Assembly: GCA_015655015.1 (NCBI GenBank)
Contig: JAATFV010000116.1
Coordinates: 1-64,000 of the forward strand
Direction: 5' to 3'
DNA: 64,000 nucleotides
DNA from: Chitinophagales bacterium
GTDB lineage: Bacteria > Bacteroidota > Bacteroidia > Chitinophagales > Chitinophagaceae
Part shown: piece by piece, positions 7,464 to 16,174 of the stretch
Numbering within the stretch: the first letter of the stretch is position 1
Layout: each line of letters starts with the position of its first letter
Translations under genes and position numbers: made by a program
Notes under the pieces: generated by a model
Seen by the model: only the letters and a program-made list of their open reading frames with translations
Told to the model about the DNA's origin: nothing
Database searches by the model: none

Positions 7464-10400
7464 TTAGAAAGTCGCGTTGATCCCAACCGTCAGTATGCGT
7501 ACGTTGGGGTTTTCCATTTGATAATCCGTATAATTTCCTGTTTCCGGGTCCAGGCCATTGTATTTGGTCCAGGTGAACGGGTTTTGCGCATTGGCATAGA
7601 GCTGCAGGTGCGTACTGTGTATTTTTTGCACCCATCCGGACGGCAGATTATAAGACAGCTGTAAGTTCTTAACCCGTAAGAACGAGCCGTTTTGCACCCA
7701 GAAAGAAGAAGGCTGGGTGTTGTCGCCATTATTATCGGTGGTCAGCCGGGGAATATTGCTGTTCGGGTTCTGAGCCGACCAGGCATTTAGAAAAACAGCA
7801 TTGATCTCTCTTCCCGGCCTTACGCCGCTGGTATACCACAGGTTCTGCAGATACCTGCTGACACCGGATACTCCCTGGAACAGGGCAGACAGCACGAGCC
7901 CCTTATATCCTATCGCCGCGCTGAAACCATACGTGTATTTGGGAATAACGCTTCCCATAAAGACCCTGTCCTTGCCATCGATGACCCCGTCCTTATTGAC
8001 ATCCAGGTATTTTAAGTCGCCGGGTTTATTGGTGCCCGAAAGTTTCTGCTTCGCCCATTTGTCTATTTCTCCCTGGTTCTTAAAGGTCCCCTCTGACTGG
8101 TAACCGAATAAGGCATTGATAGGCAACCCCTGTTTAACGATCGAGTTATTGCCGATGCTCTGGATCACATCGGGATTGCCTTGAAAATACAGGACCTTGT
8201 TGGCGTTATAGCTCAGGTTGCCGCTGATGGAATAGTCGATCTTCCCCGCCTTGTCCTTATAACCCAGCGAGGTCTCCCACCCCTGGTTACGAACAACTCC
8301 CACATTCTGATAAGGAGCCGTCAGGCCTCCATACAAGGTCGACAAAGGCAGCTGTACCAGGATATTGCTCGTCTTGCGGTTGTACCAGTCAAAAGTGAAG
8401 TCCAGCCGCTGTTTGAACAGGGTGATGTCCGCACCGGCATCCGAGGTAGTGGTCGTTTCCCAGGTAATATTCGGGTTGGACAGCGCGGTAGGCGCCAGAC
8501 CGGCATTAAGAGTGTTGCCGAAAATATAGTTCTGCCCGGCGGAGTACAGGTTCAGGTACTGGTATAAACTGATGTTCTGATTGCCCAGCCTGCCCCAGGA
8601 ACCTCTGAACTTGATATCATCCACGAAAGAAAGATCAGCACTTTTGAAAAAGCTATCTTCACTCAATCTCCAGGCGGCAGAGAAAGAGGGAAAGAGCCCC
8701 CAGTGGTGCTCCTCAGCAAAGCGGGATGACCCGTCATACCGGAGGTTGGCTTCCACAATATACTTGCCTTTATAATCGTAGTTGACACGACCGAAGTAAG
8801 AAGAAAGAGCGGATTTGGAAGATGTCCCGGTGACCAGCGGTGTGGACAAGCCGGCATTGAGCTCCCAGGTATTATTGGAGGGAAACCCCTGGATGCTGCC
8901 CGTGAAATAATTGGACTTGTACGATTCCCGGCTGGTGCCCGCCAGGACACTCAAATGATGCCGCTGAGCAAACGTCTTCGTGTAATTAAGCGTAGAGAAA
9001 AAGGTAAGCGACAGACTGTTGTCATTGCGCTCGTTGAGCACGGAAGGAACAGAGGCATTATTCACCGTGATCTGGTTGGTCTGAAAGTTCCAGAGATTCT
9101 GGATCGGCCCCGAAAGCTTGTATTGCTTGCTCTCTTTGTTATAGATTTCGGCGCTCCCGTTGACCTGCCATTTCAGCCCCTTCAACAGGTCCCACTCTCC
9201 ATATAGTTTACCGAAGGAATACTGGCCATTCTGCGGGTAGAACCAGGTATTCATGTACTGTAATGGATTTACCACATTGTTGCTTTCATCGGCCGTATTA
9301 CGTCCGCCATATCGGGTCGTTCCGTTATTTACCATGACGGGAGTGGTTCCGGGGGTGGAATTGGCGCTATAATAGAGCAGTGTGGTAACGTCGAAGGGCT
9401 CTTTCACATCATTCCAGTAAGCGGCAATGTTGCCGCCGATCTTTATCTTATCGTTGATCTTATGGTCCAGGTTGAGCCGCAGGTTATACTTTTTCGCATT
9501 CGTCGTCTTCATGATCCCATTATCCGACAGGAATCCCATAGAGAGATAAAAGTCTGTCCGCTCATTTCCACCGCTTACGGAAAGATTGTGGTTCGTGATA
9601 GAGCCCTGTCCGAAAATGATGGGCAGCCAGTTGGTATTCGGGTAGAGCGTCCTGTCCGTAGCATTCTTCCAGCCATCGATCGTCGCCGGCTTGAAAAGGT
9701 CAGCATTGCCGGGATTGTCCGCCTTATTTATTTGGTTCGTCAATTCCATATACGTTGGATAATCCGTTACCGTTTTGAAAAGGTGGGTGGCATGATTGCT
9801 ACCGGCATACCCGTTATAGTTCACTACCGTTCTGCCATTCTTTCCCCTTTTGGTGGTCACCAGGATGACGCCGTTGGCGGCACGCGAGCCATAGATGGCG
9901 CTGGAAGCTGCATCTTTTAAGATGGAGATGCTGGCCACATCATCGGGATTGAGATTATTTAAAGAGCCTACGATTCCGTCGATGATTATCAGTGGGTCGG
10001 AGCCGTTTAAGGTGCCGACACCCCTGATCCGAAGGACGGCTCCCGTATGTCCCGGCTGGCCGGTCGTCTGCGACACGGAGATTCCGGAAGCCAATCCCGC
10101 AAGCGCATTGGAGACATCGGTGATCGGCCGGTTCTGTAATTCCTCGTCATAATTGACGGACGATACCGATCCGGACAGGTTTACTTTTTTCTGGGTCCCG
10201 TAACCGACAACCACCACCTCATTCAGCTTATTGATCCTTGCCTCCAGGGTGAGATCAAGCTGTGTTCTGCCATGCAGCCTGGTCTCATAAGTCTCCAGGC
10301 TAACGCCGGTAAAAATAAGAAGAGAGTTGGCATCTACATTCGTCAGCGTGAATTCTCCGTTGTCATCAGTAGCCGTCATGTGCTGTCCCCCCTTCACGGA

Positions 10401-10892
10401 AATGGTGATACCGGCAAAGGGTTCTCCTTTTTGATTGACGATCCGCCCATGAACAGTGATAGGAGGCGGAGGCAGGGCAGGGAAAAAAGTAGTGGGCGTG
10501 ATCGCTGTAATGGCAGGTTGTTTGGTGCTGATCACAATAGTGTTGCCCTGGATGGAAAAGCTCAGAGGCTGATCCTTCAGACTTTCTTCCAATGCGGTCA
10601 TTAACGGCGTTTCTTTGAGATTGACGTTGACCCGCTTAGCGTCTGCGAGATCCTGGCTATGATAGAAAAACACATACCCCGTTTGTTTCCGGATAACGGA
10701 AAAGATCTTTTCGAGCCGGACGTTCTTTGCCGCAAACGTCACATTCTGGGAAATGCTCCTGGCAGTCGCCTGAAGCAAGATCACCGTGAGTAAGAGAGAA
10801 GTCATCCTCATAGCTAGCCAAATTTGAGGGGTGATCCCGCAAAAAACGGGACGCCTGGTTGTACTAATAGCTGTACTAATAGTAATTTTCAT
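7464..10892 (-). CDS. SusC/RagA TonB-dependent receptor with N-terminal STN signalling domain
   Basis: A TonB-linked outer-membrane transporter of about 1,142 residues from the ATG at 10892; a TTG 27 bp upstream is in frame but less likely. After the signal peptide (SLLLTVILLQATARS) comes an STN domain (about 60-130: LEKIFSVIRKQTGYVFFY, LSFSIQGNTIVIS). Next come a carboxypeptidase-like regulatory domain (VHGRIVNQKGEPFAGITI), the SusC-type plug (GYGTQKKVNLSGSV, LIIIDGIVG, AASSAIYGSRAANGVILVTTK) and the beta-barrel ending in VGINATF. STN domains talk to FecR-type anti-sigma factors, and exactly such a pair lies upstream. The receptor probably both imports and signals. SusD follows downstream. 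Confidence 0.95.
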   Translation of the reverse strand: MKITISTAISTTRRPVFCGITPQIWLAMRMTSLLLTVILLQATARSISQNVTFAAKNVRLEKIFSVIRKQTGYVFFYHSQDLADAKRVNVNLKETPLMTALEESLKDQPLSFSIQGNTIVISTKQPAITAITPTTFFPALPPPPITVHGRIVNQKGEPFAGITISVKGGQHMTATDDNGEFTLTNVDANSLLIFTGVSLETYETRLHGRTQLDLTLEARINKLNEVVVVGYGTQKKVNLSGSVSSVNYDEELQNRPITDVSNALAGLASGISVSQTTGQPGHTGAVLRIRGVGTLNGSDPLIIIDGIVGSLNNLNPDDVASISILKDAASSAIYGSRAANGVILVTTKRGKNGRTVVNYNGYAGSNHATHLFKTVTDYPTYMELTNQINKADNPGNADLFKPATIDGWKNATDRTLYPNTNWLPIIFGQGSITNHNLSVSGGNERTDFYLSMGFLSDNGIMKTTNAKKYNLRLNLDHKINDKIKIGGNIAAYWNDVKEPFDVTTLLYYSANSTPGTTPVMVNNGTTRYGGRNTADESNNVVNPLQYMNTWFYPQNGQYSFGKLYGEWDLLKGLKWQVNGSAEIYNKESKQYKLSGPIQNLWNFQTNQITVNNASVPSVLNERNDNSLSLTFFSTLNYTKTFAQRHHLSVLAGTSRESYKSNYFTGSIQGFPSNNTWELNAGLSTPLVTGTSSKSALSSYFGRVNYDYKGKYIVEANLRYDGSSRFAEEHHWGLFPSFSAAWRLSEDSFFKSADLSFVDDIKFRGSWGRLGNQNISLYQYLNLYSAGQNYIFGNTLNAGLAPTALSNPNITWETTTTSDAGADITLFKQRLDFTFDWYNRKTSNILVQLPLSTLYGGLTAPYQNVGVVRNQGWETSLGYKDKAGKIDYSISGNLSYNANKVLYFQGNPDVIQSIGNNSIVKQGLPINALFGYQSEGTFKNQGEIDKWAKQKLSGTNKPGDLKYLDVNKDGVIDGKDRVFMGSVIPKYTYGFSAAIGYKGLVLSALFQGVSGVSRYLQNLWYTSGVRPGREINAVFLNAWSAQNPNSNIPRLTTDNNGDNTQPSSFWVQNGSFLRVKNLQLSYNLPSGWVQKIHSTHLQLYANAQNPFTWTKYNGLDPETGNYTDYQMENPNVRILTVGINATF

Positions 10893-11099
10893 ACTTTTGT
10901 TAGTGCTTGGGTTAAACAATAAAGAGTCTTTGCCGATTTTTATAATTGGGGAGCCCGGGCTTTAGCCGTTCCGCCTGACTCGCGGAGCGGTTTTTGCTTT
11001 ATGGGCGCCCTGTGTTAACTATTTATGGACAGCTATTTATGGAAAGCGGACGTTCCGCTTTTACGGACAGATCACGATTTGCGGGCAACTCACACAACT

Positions 11100-11167
11100 C
11101 ACATCTGCAAGCAACCCACATCTGCCAGGACCTCACATCTGCGAGCAACCCACGTTCTGCGAGTTCC
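11100..11167. repeat. 17-bp tandem repeat between FecR and SusC genes
   Basis: Four degenerate copies of cacatctgcaagcaacc at 11100-11116, 11117-11133, 11134-11150 and 11151-11167. The array begins 7 bp downstream of the FecR stop codon. The rest of the gap to the SusC start (10893-11099) holds no gene that I can see. Confidence 0.8.
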
Positions 11168-11174
11168 TTCCGTT

Positions 11175-12458
11175 TTACTGAAATATGACGATCCGCTTAT
11201 CTTCCTCGATCCTGAAATGCACCCTTGCCTGTTCCAGTACTTTTAAGACCTGTGCCAGGGAGAGGTTGCGCCCGATCTCGCCTTTAAAATCCTGCCAGTC
11301 GGGAATGGGTCCGCTATATTTTACTTCTACATCATACCAGCGTGCGAGCTGCCGCATCACCGTCCGGATGTCCGCATTATCGAAATTAAAAACCCCGTTC
11401 TTCCAGGCTATGGCATCCTCTACATTTGCTTCCCCAACGCTGATCCTGTCCATCCCTGCCCTGTTGCGAAAAACAGCCGCCTGCTGTCCGGGGACGATAC
11501 GTACTTTGCCGGATGAATTACTCACGCTGACCGATCCTTCCAGCAGGGTGGTCTTTAACGCCGGTTCGTCTTCATAGGAATTGATGTTGAAATGAGTGCC
11601 CAGGACAGTGACGTCTTCCTTATCCGTTCTCACGACAAACGGTTTGGCCGCATTATGAGCCACCTCGAAGTAAGCTTCTCCCGTCATTTCCACGAGTCGT
11701 TGTTTGCCGCCGTTAAAGGAGGTGGGATAACTGAGAGAGGAGGAGGAATTGAGCCATACTTTCGTTCCGTCCGGCAGGGTGATCTGGAATTGTTTTCCTT
11801 TGCCGGTAGATAAGGTGTTGCGTAAAATTTCCGGGTTATTCCCGGCCTGTGCGAGACCGTTGCTTCCCTGTGCCGGATCATTGCTTCCATGTGCCGGATC
11901 ATTATTACCCCGGATGAGGTAAGCCACTCCCCCACCCGCCTGTTTCACTACCTGTGTATTGCCCTGTTGCGTGACCATACCATTGCCGATACTGTCCAGG
12001 GTGATCTTCGAACCGTCCGCCAGCTGCAGGACGGCGCCATTGGTGCCGGGAGCTACATCATTTTTAAAGGACCGGGCTTTTACCAACGGGACGTTGTGCT
12101 CTTTTCTAACGGCCAAAAATATCCCCCCTCCGATCAGCAGAATGAGGACCGCCGCCGCTGCCAGCCACCGCCGGAGCCTTACAATCTTATATTCCATTGC
12201 GCTGGCCTGCTTAAATTTTGTTGTTTGGGCCTGCCTGTGTTCTGCTGTTTTAGCCTGCATGCGTATATTCGACAGCATCTTTTCCCGCCGTTTGCCGTCG
12301 GTAAAGCCGGTGTGTTTTTCTTCAAAGCCGGACTCCCGGATAAGCTGTTCGTCCAGCAAAGCCGAATTCCCCTCCACCAGGGCAAAAAATTCTGCCAGCT
12401 CGCTTTCACTTAAGGAGTCCTGGAGGTATCCGTTTAACAATTCGTTGAATCTGGACAT
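11175..12458 (-). CDS. FecR-family anti-sigma factor
   Basis: A 427-residue inner-membrane anti-sigma factor. It has a cytoplasmic N-terminal helical segment (FNELLNGYLQDSLSESEL) and a single membrane helix near residues 99-117 (WLAAAAVLILLIGGGIF). The periplasmic FecR domain (ITLPDGTKVWLNSSSSLSYP, VEMTGEAYFEVAHNAAKPF, VLGTHFNINSY) is followed by the C-terminal DUF4974/STN-like domain (FNFDNADIRTVMRQLARWYD to RIVIFQ). It would hold the adjacent ECF sigma factor until the STN-SusC receptor signals. Between membrane helix and FecR core, at about residues 184-208, there is a Gly/Asn/Pro-rich insert of near-identical heptads (GSNDPA-type) encoded by a 21-bp DNA repeat, which I would not expect in a typical member. 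Confidence 0.92.
   Translation of the reverse strand: MSRFNELLNGYLQDSLSESELAEFFALVEGNSALLDEQLIRESGFEEKHTGFTDGKRREKMLSNIRMQAKTAEHRQAQTTKFKQASAMEYKIVRLRRWLAAAAVLILLIGGGIFLAVRKEHNVPLVKARSFKNDVAPGTNGAVLQLADGSKITLDSIGNGMVTQQGNTQVVKQAGGGVAYLIRGNNDPAHGSNDPAQGSNGLAQAGNNPEILRNTLSTGKGKQFQITLPDGTKVWLNSSSSLSYPTSFNGGKQRLVEMTGEAYFEVAHNAAKPFVVRTDKEDVTVLGTHFNINSYEDEPALKTTLLEGSVSVSNSSGKVRIVPGQQAAVFRNRAGMDRISVGEANVEDAIAWKNGVFNFDNADIRTVMRQLARWYDVEVKYSGPIPDWQDFKGEIGRNLSLAQVLKVLEQARVHFRIEEDKRIVIFQ
11837..11901. repeat. 21-bp in-frame tandem repeat in the FecR gene
   Basis: Two near-identical 21-bp copies at 11860-11880 and 11881-11901 (one mismatch), flanked by a degenerate copy at about 11837-11859. They are read in the FecR frame as repeated NDPAHGS/NDPAQGS heptads. 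The period is a multiple of three, so the frame is kept. Confidence 0.85.
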
Positions 12459-12546
12459 GTTAGGATAGATTTCTTTTGGGCTGTCAGATTGTGCGCCGGC
12501 TTAAAGACGACCAATAAGACTGCCTGTACCAGTTGAAAAGAAAAAA

Positions 12547-13158
12547 TTATTGAAATAAAATTTCAGCCGCGGTATAAAGAAGGGCCGCCAGGCAAACCAG
12601 TTCCCTGGAATGCGCCTGAAGGTAGTTGCGGATAGTGCCCAGCGCTTTATTCAGGTGGTTGCGGACGGTAAGTCTTGAAATATTCATTTTCAGGGCAATT
12701 TCATCCAGGGGCAGTCCGTCATTGCGCCGCAGGTCATAAATGACCTGCTGTTGCGGCGGCAGCGTTGCAACCACCCTGGCGATCATTTCCCGGGATTCTT
12801 TGAAGATCAGCTCCTCATGGGGAGTAAGGGCCGTTTCTTTAAAATATCTGACGAGCTGCTGCTGATATTTTTTCTCCCGCAGGCGCCTCCTCAAAAAATC
12901 AATGATATGATTGCGGGTCAGGATGAAAAGATGGTCTTTGAAACTATGTACTTCTCTTAGCTTTTCCCTTTGCAGCCATAGTTTCAGATAGATCTCCTGA
13001 ACGATCTCTTCCGCGCTCTCCGCGGTTTTGGTATAGGCGATGGCAAAGCCATAGGTAATATCCGAATATTCTTCAAACAGCCGGGTGAAAGCCCGATCAT
13101 CTCCCCCGGCGACCCGGAGAAGTAAATCTTTTTCGTTCCCGATAGAAAAGCTGTCCAT
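12547..13158 (-). CDS. ECF-type RNA polymerase sigma-70 factor
   Basis: A 203-residue ECF sigma factor with region 2 (FTRLFEEYSDITYGFAIAYT, AEEIVQEIYLKLW) and region 4 (LPPQQQVIYDLRRNDGLPL then EIALKMNISRLTVRNHL). The C-terminus ends in a hydrophobic tail (LVCLAALLYTAAEILF) seen in Bacteroidota members of this type. It lies 88 bp upstream of the FecR gene in the same direction. With the STN-SusC it would complete a FecI/FecR/FecA-style cascade switching on the SusC/SusD/phosphatase genes. The start is an ATG. Confidence 0.93.
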   Translation of the reverse strand: MDSFSIGNEKDLLLRVAGGDDRAFTRLFEEYSDITYGFAIAYTKTAESAEEIVQEIYLKLWLQREKLREVHSFKDHLFILTRNHIIDFLRRRLREKKYQQQLVRYFKETALTPHEELIFKESREMIARVVATLPPQQQVIYDLRRNDGLPLDEIALKMNISRLTVRNHLNKALGTIRNYLQAHSRELVCLAALLYTAAEILFQ

Positions 13159-13165
13159 TATTCCG

Positions 13166-13173
13166 CAAAACTA
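13166..13173 (-). promoter_or_regulatory. Possible -7 box for the ECF sigma gene
   Basis: The minus strand reads TAGTTTTG, a perfect TAnnTTTG Bacteroidota -7 element, with its last base 8 nt before the sigma ATG. That would give a very short leader. I find no convincing -33 TTG at the usual distance. Confidence 0.35.
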
Positions 13174-13297
13174 AATGTTCCCCTGTTGGACCGATATTAA
13201 TTAAATATTAACAACGGCAAATAAGAGTATAATTCTGGTATTAAAATTGCCGGTACATATTTACAAAAAATAAATCAAATGGTAACATTCCCGCGCT

Positions 13298-15013
13298 TCA
13301 TGATGACTGTTGCACAGGGAGGATCACGGTAAAAAGGGCGCCGCTTGCCGGATTGGCGGTGGCAAAGATATGTCCACGATGATGCTGCACTATTTTTTTA
13401 CACATGGCCAGACCGATACCTGTGCCGGGATAGTCTTTTTTGCCATGCAGCCGTTGAAAAATGCTGAAGATCTGTTCAGCATGGACCTGATTGAAACCAA
13501 TGCCATTATCCTTTACTTCGATCCTGTAATAGGATCGGCCATTTTCGTACAGCGAATAACCGGCGGCCTCTTCTTTCGGGAGAACGGAGGTAGTGATCAT
13601 GATGACCGGGGGCTTATCTTTCCGGGCAAATTTCAAAGCATTCGATATAAGATTGCCGAATAGCTGGGCCATTTGCAAAGGATTGGCTTCGATGACCGGT
13701 AAGCCGGCATAGTGAATTTGCCCATTCGTCTGCTCCATCAATAATTCAAAATCAGTTTTGATACCTTCAATAACCTGCTGCAGGTCCACGCGGGCAAAAA
13801 CACGATTATCTTTTGAGATTTCGGAATAGGCAAGAACACCCCTGATAAGGGCCAGCATCCGTTCTGTGGAATTATTTATCCGGGAAAGATAAGTTTTAGA
13901 AAGGTCGTTTATAGTATTCCCAAGGCTGCCTTCCAGCATTTGGGTAAAGGTGCTTACTTTCCGGATGGGCTCCTGAAGGTCATGGGAGGCGATATAGGCA
14001 AACTCGGCCAGCTCTGCATTCGATCGCTGCAGGTTATTGTTCGCTTCATTCAGCGCCGCCGTTCGTTCGGCCACTACCTCTTCTACTTTCCGGCGGGCGA
14101 TTACCTGGCCAGTCACGTCAACCGCCACGGCTATGATCCCTGAAATGATCCCGTCCGGCTCTCTGAACGCTTCATACAAAAAGTCTACATACACTATTTC
14201 TATTTTACCATTCCGCGGCAGGGTGACGGGCACATTCTGGGCGGAAAATGCTTCACCGGTAGTAAATACGTTTTCTAATAACTGTTCAAAACCCTGGTCC
14301 CTGGCTTCAGGCAGACCTTCAAAGATGGGCCTGGACAAAATCGCCCCGGGAGATTTGCCCCATAATTCGATCATGCGGTCATTGGCAATTTCCACCACAT
14401 ACTGCGAACCTCTGAAGATACACATGGCGACCGGGGCCTTAAGAATGGTGTTACGGAAGTTCTTTTCGCTTTCCTCAAGTTGCTGTTTGGCAAGCGCCTG
14501 CTCCTTTAAATGTTGAACTTTACCGGTTGTTTCCATACACACCACCAGGACACCTTCTATTTTTTCCGACTCAGTGATGACGGGGCTATAACCAAAAGTC
14601 CAGTAAACGTCTTCGATCCTGCCATTGCGGTAAATAGGGACCAGCTGATCCTCACTCCAGGTGGCTTCCCCGGTTAGCTTCACCTGTTGGATCAACGGAT
14701 AGATGATATCCCAGATCTCCGGCCAGCAGTCTTTGGCTTTTTGACCTAAGGCCCGGGGATGTTTGCCCTCCCGGCCAAAACTCGGAAGATAAGCGTCATT
14801 ATAGAACTGGATAAGATCTTCACCCCACCATAAGAACATGGGGAACCGGGAAGCAAGGATCATGGCTATTACAGTACGAAGGCTTTGCGGCCAATGTTCA
14901 GGACTGCCCACCGGGGTGGAAGACCAATCGTAATTCCGGATAAGCCTGCCCATCTCTCCGCCGCCTTGCAGGAAGTAGTGATCGCTTTTCTTATATTGTT
15001 TCCCTCTCTGCAC
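13298..15013 (-). CDS. PAS-domain sensor histidine kinase, soluble
   Basis: A 571-residue kinase without membrane helices. Two PAS modules are visible: one at about 30-165 (FPMFLWWGEDLIQFYNDAYL, GVLVVCMETTG) and one at about 185-305 (FRNTILKAPVAMCIFRGSQY to SGIIAVAVDVTG). A coiled coil (EVVAERTAALNEANNNLQRS) follows, then the phospho-acceptor SHDLQEPIRKVSTF near 342 and the ATPase domain with DNGIGF and GTGIGLAMCKKIV. It should autophosphorylate on His in response to a cytoplasmic cue. No response regulator is encoded beside it, so the partner is elsewhere. The start is uncertain: GTG at 15013 keeps a GGGEMGRLIR motif that I associate with this kinase type, while the ATG at 14953 removes 20 residues. 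Confidence 0.9.
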   Translation of the reverse strand: MQRGKQYKKSDHYFLQGGGEMGRLIRNYDWSSTPVGSPEHWPQSLRTVIAMILASRFPMFLWWGEDLIQFYNDAYLPSFGREGKHPRALGQKAKDCWPEIWDIIYPLIQQVKLTGEATWSEDQLVPIYRNGRIEDVYWTFGYSPVITESEKIEGVLVVCMETTGKVQHLKEQALAKQQLEESEKNFRNTILKAPVAMCIFRGSQYVVEIANDRMIELWGKSPGAILSRPIFEGLPEARDQGFEQLLENVFTTGEAFSAQNVPVTLPRNGKIEIVYVDFLYEAFREPDGIISGIIAVAVDVTGQVIARRKVEEVVAERTAALNEANNNLQRSNAELAEFAYIASHDLQEPIRKVSTFTQMLEGSLGNTINDLSKTYLSRINNSTERMLALIRGVLAYSEISKDNRVFARVDLQQVIEGIKTDFELLMEQTNGQIHYAGLPVIEANPLQMAQLFGNLISNALKFARKDKPPVIMITTSVLPKEEAAGYSLYENGRSYYRIEVKDNGIGFNQVHAEQIFSIFQRLHGKKDYPGTGIGLAMCKKIVQHHRGHIFATANPASGALFTVILPVQQSS

Positions 15014-15127
15014 AAGGCCTGGTTAATGAATGAATGATTTAAGAAAGGCGATATAATGAGGCTGGACGGGAATAACAATGCACCTCTTTTCGGGAACACA
15101 AGATCGGACGAAGAAGATCAGAACCTT

Positions 15128-15661
15128 TTATTTATCCGGCTCAAAATCCAGTGAAACCGAATTCATACAAAATCTCTTATGGGTTGGCGCCGGACCATCA
15201 TCAAAAATATGTCCAAGATGCGAATTGCACCGACCGCATTCCACCTCTATCCGACGCATCCCAAAGGAATTGTCCTCCTTATAAATGACGCTGTTGGGCC
15301 GCATTGCCTCAAAGAAACTGGGCCAGCCGCAGGTGCTTGCGAACTTTGCATCGGAACGGAACAGGGAATTACCGCAAACGGCACAATAATAAGTGCCTCT
15401 GGCATCGGTATTCACATACTTTCCGATAAATGCCCTTTCCGTTTCCTGCTCACGGGCTACCCGGTATAATTCAGGCGGAAGGATCTTCTTCCATTCCGAA
15501 TTTTTAACATGCAGCGGCTGGATGTCTGTACGGGAATAATACGGGTTCTGCTTTTGAGTGTCGTTCATACTTTGTTTTTGTTGTGCCCTGCTCTTGCAGA
15601 CAGACAAGGTCATGAATGCAAGGAACAAAACTATTGTAGATCTCAGTAGCGTATTTTTCAT
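15128..15661 (-). CDS. msrB: Peptide-methionine (R)-S-oxide reductase, exported
   Basis: A 177-residue MsrB that reduces the R epimer of methionine sulfoxide in proteins. The zinc-binding pairs are present (YYCAVCGNSLF and VECGRCNSHLGH), along with the conserved CGWPSFFEA, SFGMRRIEV, and the catalytic-Cys block KRFCMNSVSLDF. An N-terminal hydrophobic segment (STIVLFLAFMTLSVC) ending in a Cys suggests export, perhaps as a lipoprotein, so it would act in the periplasm. No msrA is adjacent. The neighbouring redox genes fit an oxidative-stress theme but are on separate units. Confidence 0.92.
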   Translation of the reverse strand: MKNTLLRSTIVLFLAFMTLSVCKSRAQQKQSMNDTQKQNPYYSRTDIQPLHVKNSEWKKILPPELYRVAREQETERAFIGKYVNTDARGTYYCAVCGNSLFRSDAKFASTCGWPSFFEAMRPNSVIYKEDNSFGMRRIEVECGRCNSHLGHIFDDGPAPTHKRFCMNSVSLDFEPDK

Positions 15662-15752
15662 TGCTCTTCATTTACGGGCCGTATGCTGGTAAAGTTAGTG
15701 AAAAAAACCATCGGACGATCCCTCCCGGCATCCCCATTCTACGGCCGCATCC

Positions 15753-16091
15753 CTAAATCACCTTCCGGTGATTTCTCCCCCACTCGATCATTTCAGTCAG
15801 CAACGGCCACAAAGTCCTGGCATAGTCGGTGAGCTCATATTCGATCAGTACCGGAGTTTCGCTGCGCACCGTCCGGGAGACCAGCTTATTCAATTCCATT
15901 TCTTTCAGCTCCCTGGATAACATCCTGAACGTGATATTCGGAATGCTCTTGCCAATCTCTCTATAACGCTTGTTGCCATTTCTTAAAGACACGATGATCA
16001 GCATCTTCCATTTACCGCTGATCACATACAGCGTGTCATGGATATACTTCATTTCAGGACAGGAATAATCGCAGGCAGCGGTCTCTTTCAT
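15753..16091 (-). CDS. HxlR-family winged-helix transcriptional regulator
   Basis: A 112-residue regulator from the ATG at 16091 (MKETAACDYSCP). A longer frame to a TTG at 16127 would run through the operator, so I reject it. The HxlR pattern is clear: CP near the N-terminus, VISGKWKMLIIVSLRNG, RYREIGKSIPNITFRMLSRELKEME, and the wing VEYELTDYAR-like segment (VLIEYELTDYARTL). The Cys residues near the N-terminus could sense thiol stress as in HypR/YodB relatives; this is inference. It diverges from an SDR gene across a 15-bp perfect inverted repeat, the expected arrangement for a self-regulating repressor controlling the neighbour. Confidence 0.9.
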   Translation of the reverse strand: MKETAACDYSCPEMKYIHDTLYVISGKWKMLIIVSLRNGNKRYREIGKSIPNITFRMLSRELKEMELNKLVSRTVRSETPVLIEYELTDYARTLWPLLTEMIEWGRNHRKVI

Positions 16092-16099
16092 GGTAAATG

Positions 16100-16138
16100 A
16101 TGCTATACTTTTGTATACTGCACACAAAAGTATAGCAT
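16100..16138. promoter_or_regulatory. Perfect 15-bp inverted-repeat operator between HxlR and SDR genes
   Basis: The arm atgctatacttttgt at 16100-16114 and its exact reverse complement at 16124-16138 flank a 9-nt spacer. Each arm contains TACTTTTG, matching the TAnnTTTG -7 element, one facing each gene, so a repressor dimer bound here could block both divergent promoters. The operator ends 9 bp before the HxlR ATG and 36 bp before the SDR ATG. Confidence 0.8.
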
Positions 16139-16174
16139 ACCGTCGATACCTTTGTCATCAAATCAAAAATAAAA

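Noticed and set aside
16115-16127. Longer HxlR start at a TTG
   Set aside because: It would place coding sequence through the perfect inverted-repeat operator and adds 12 residues that do not fit the family N-terminus.
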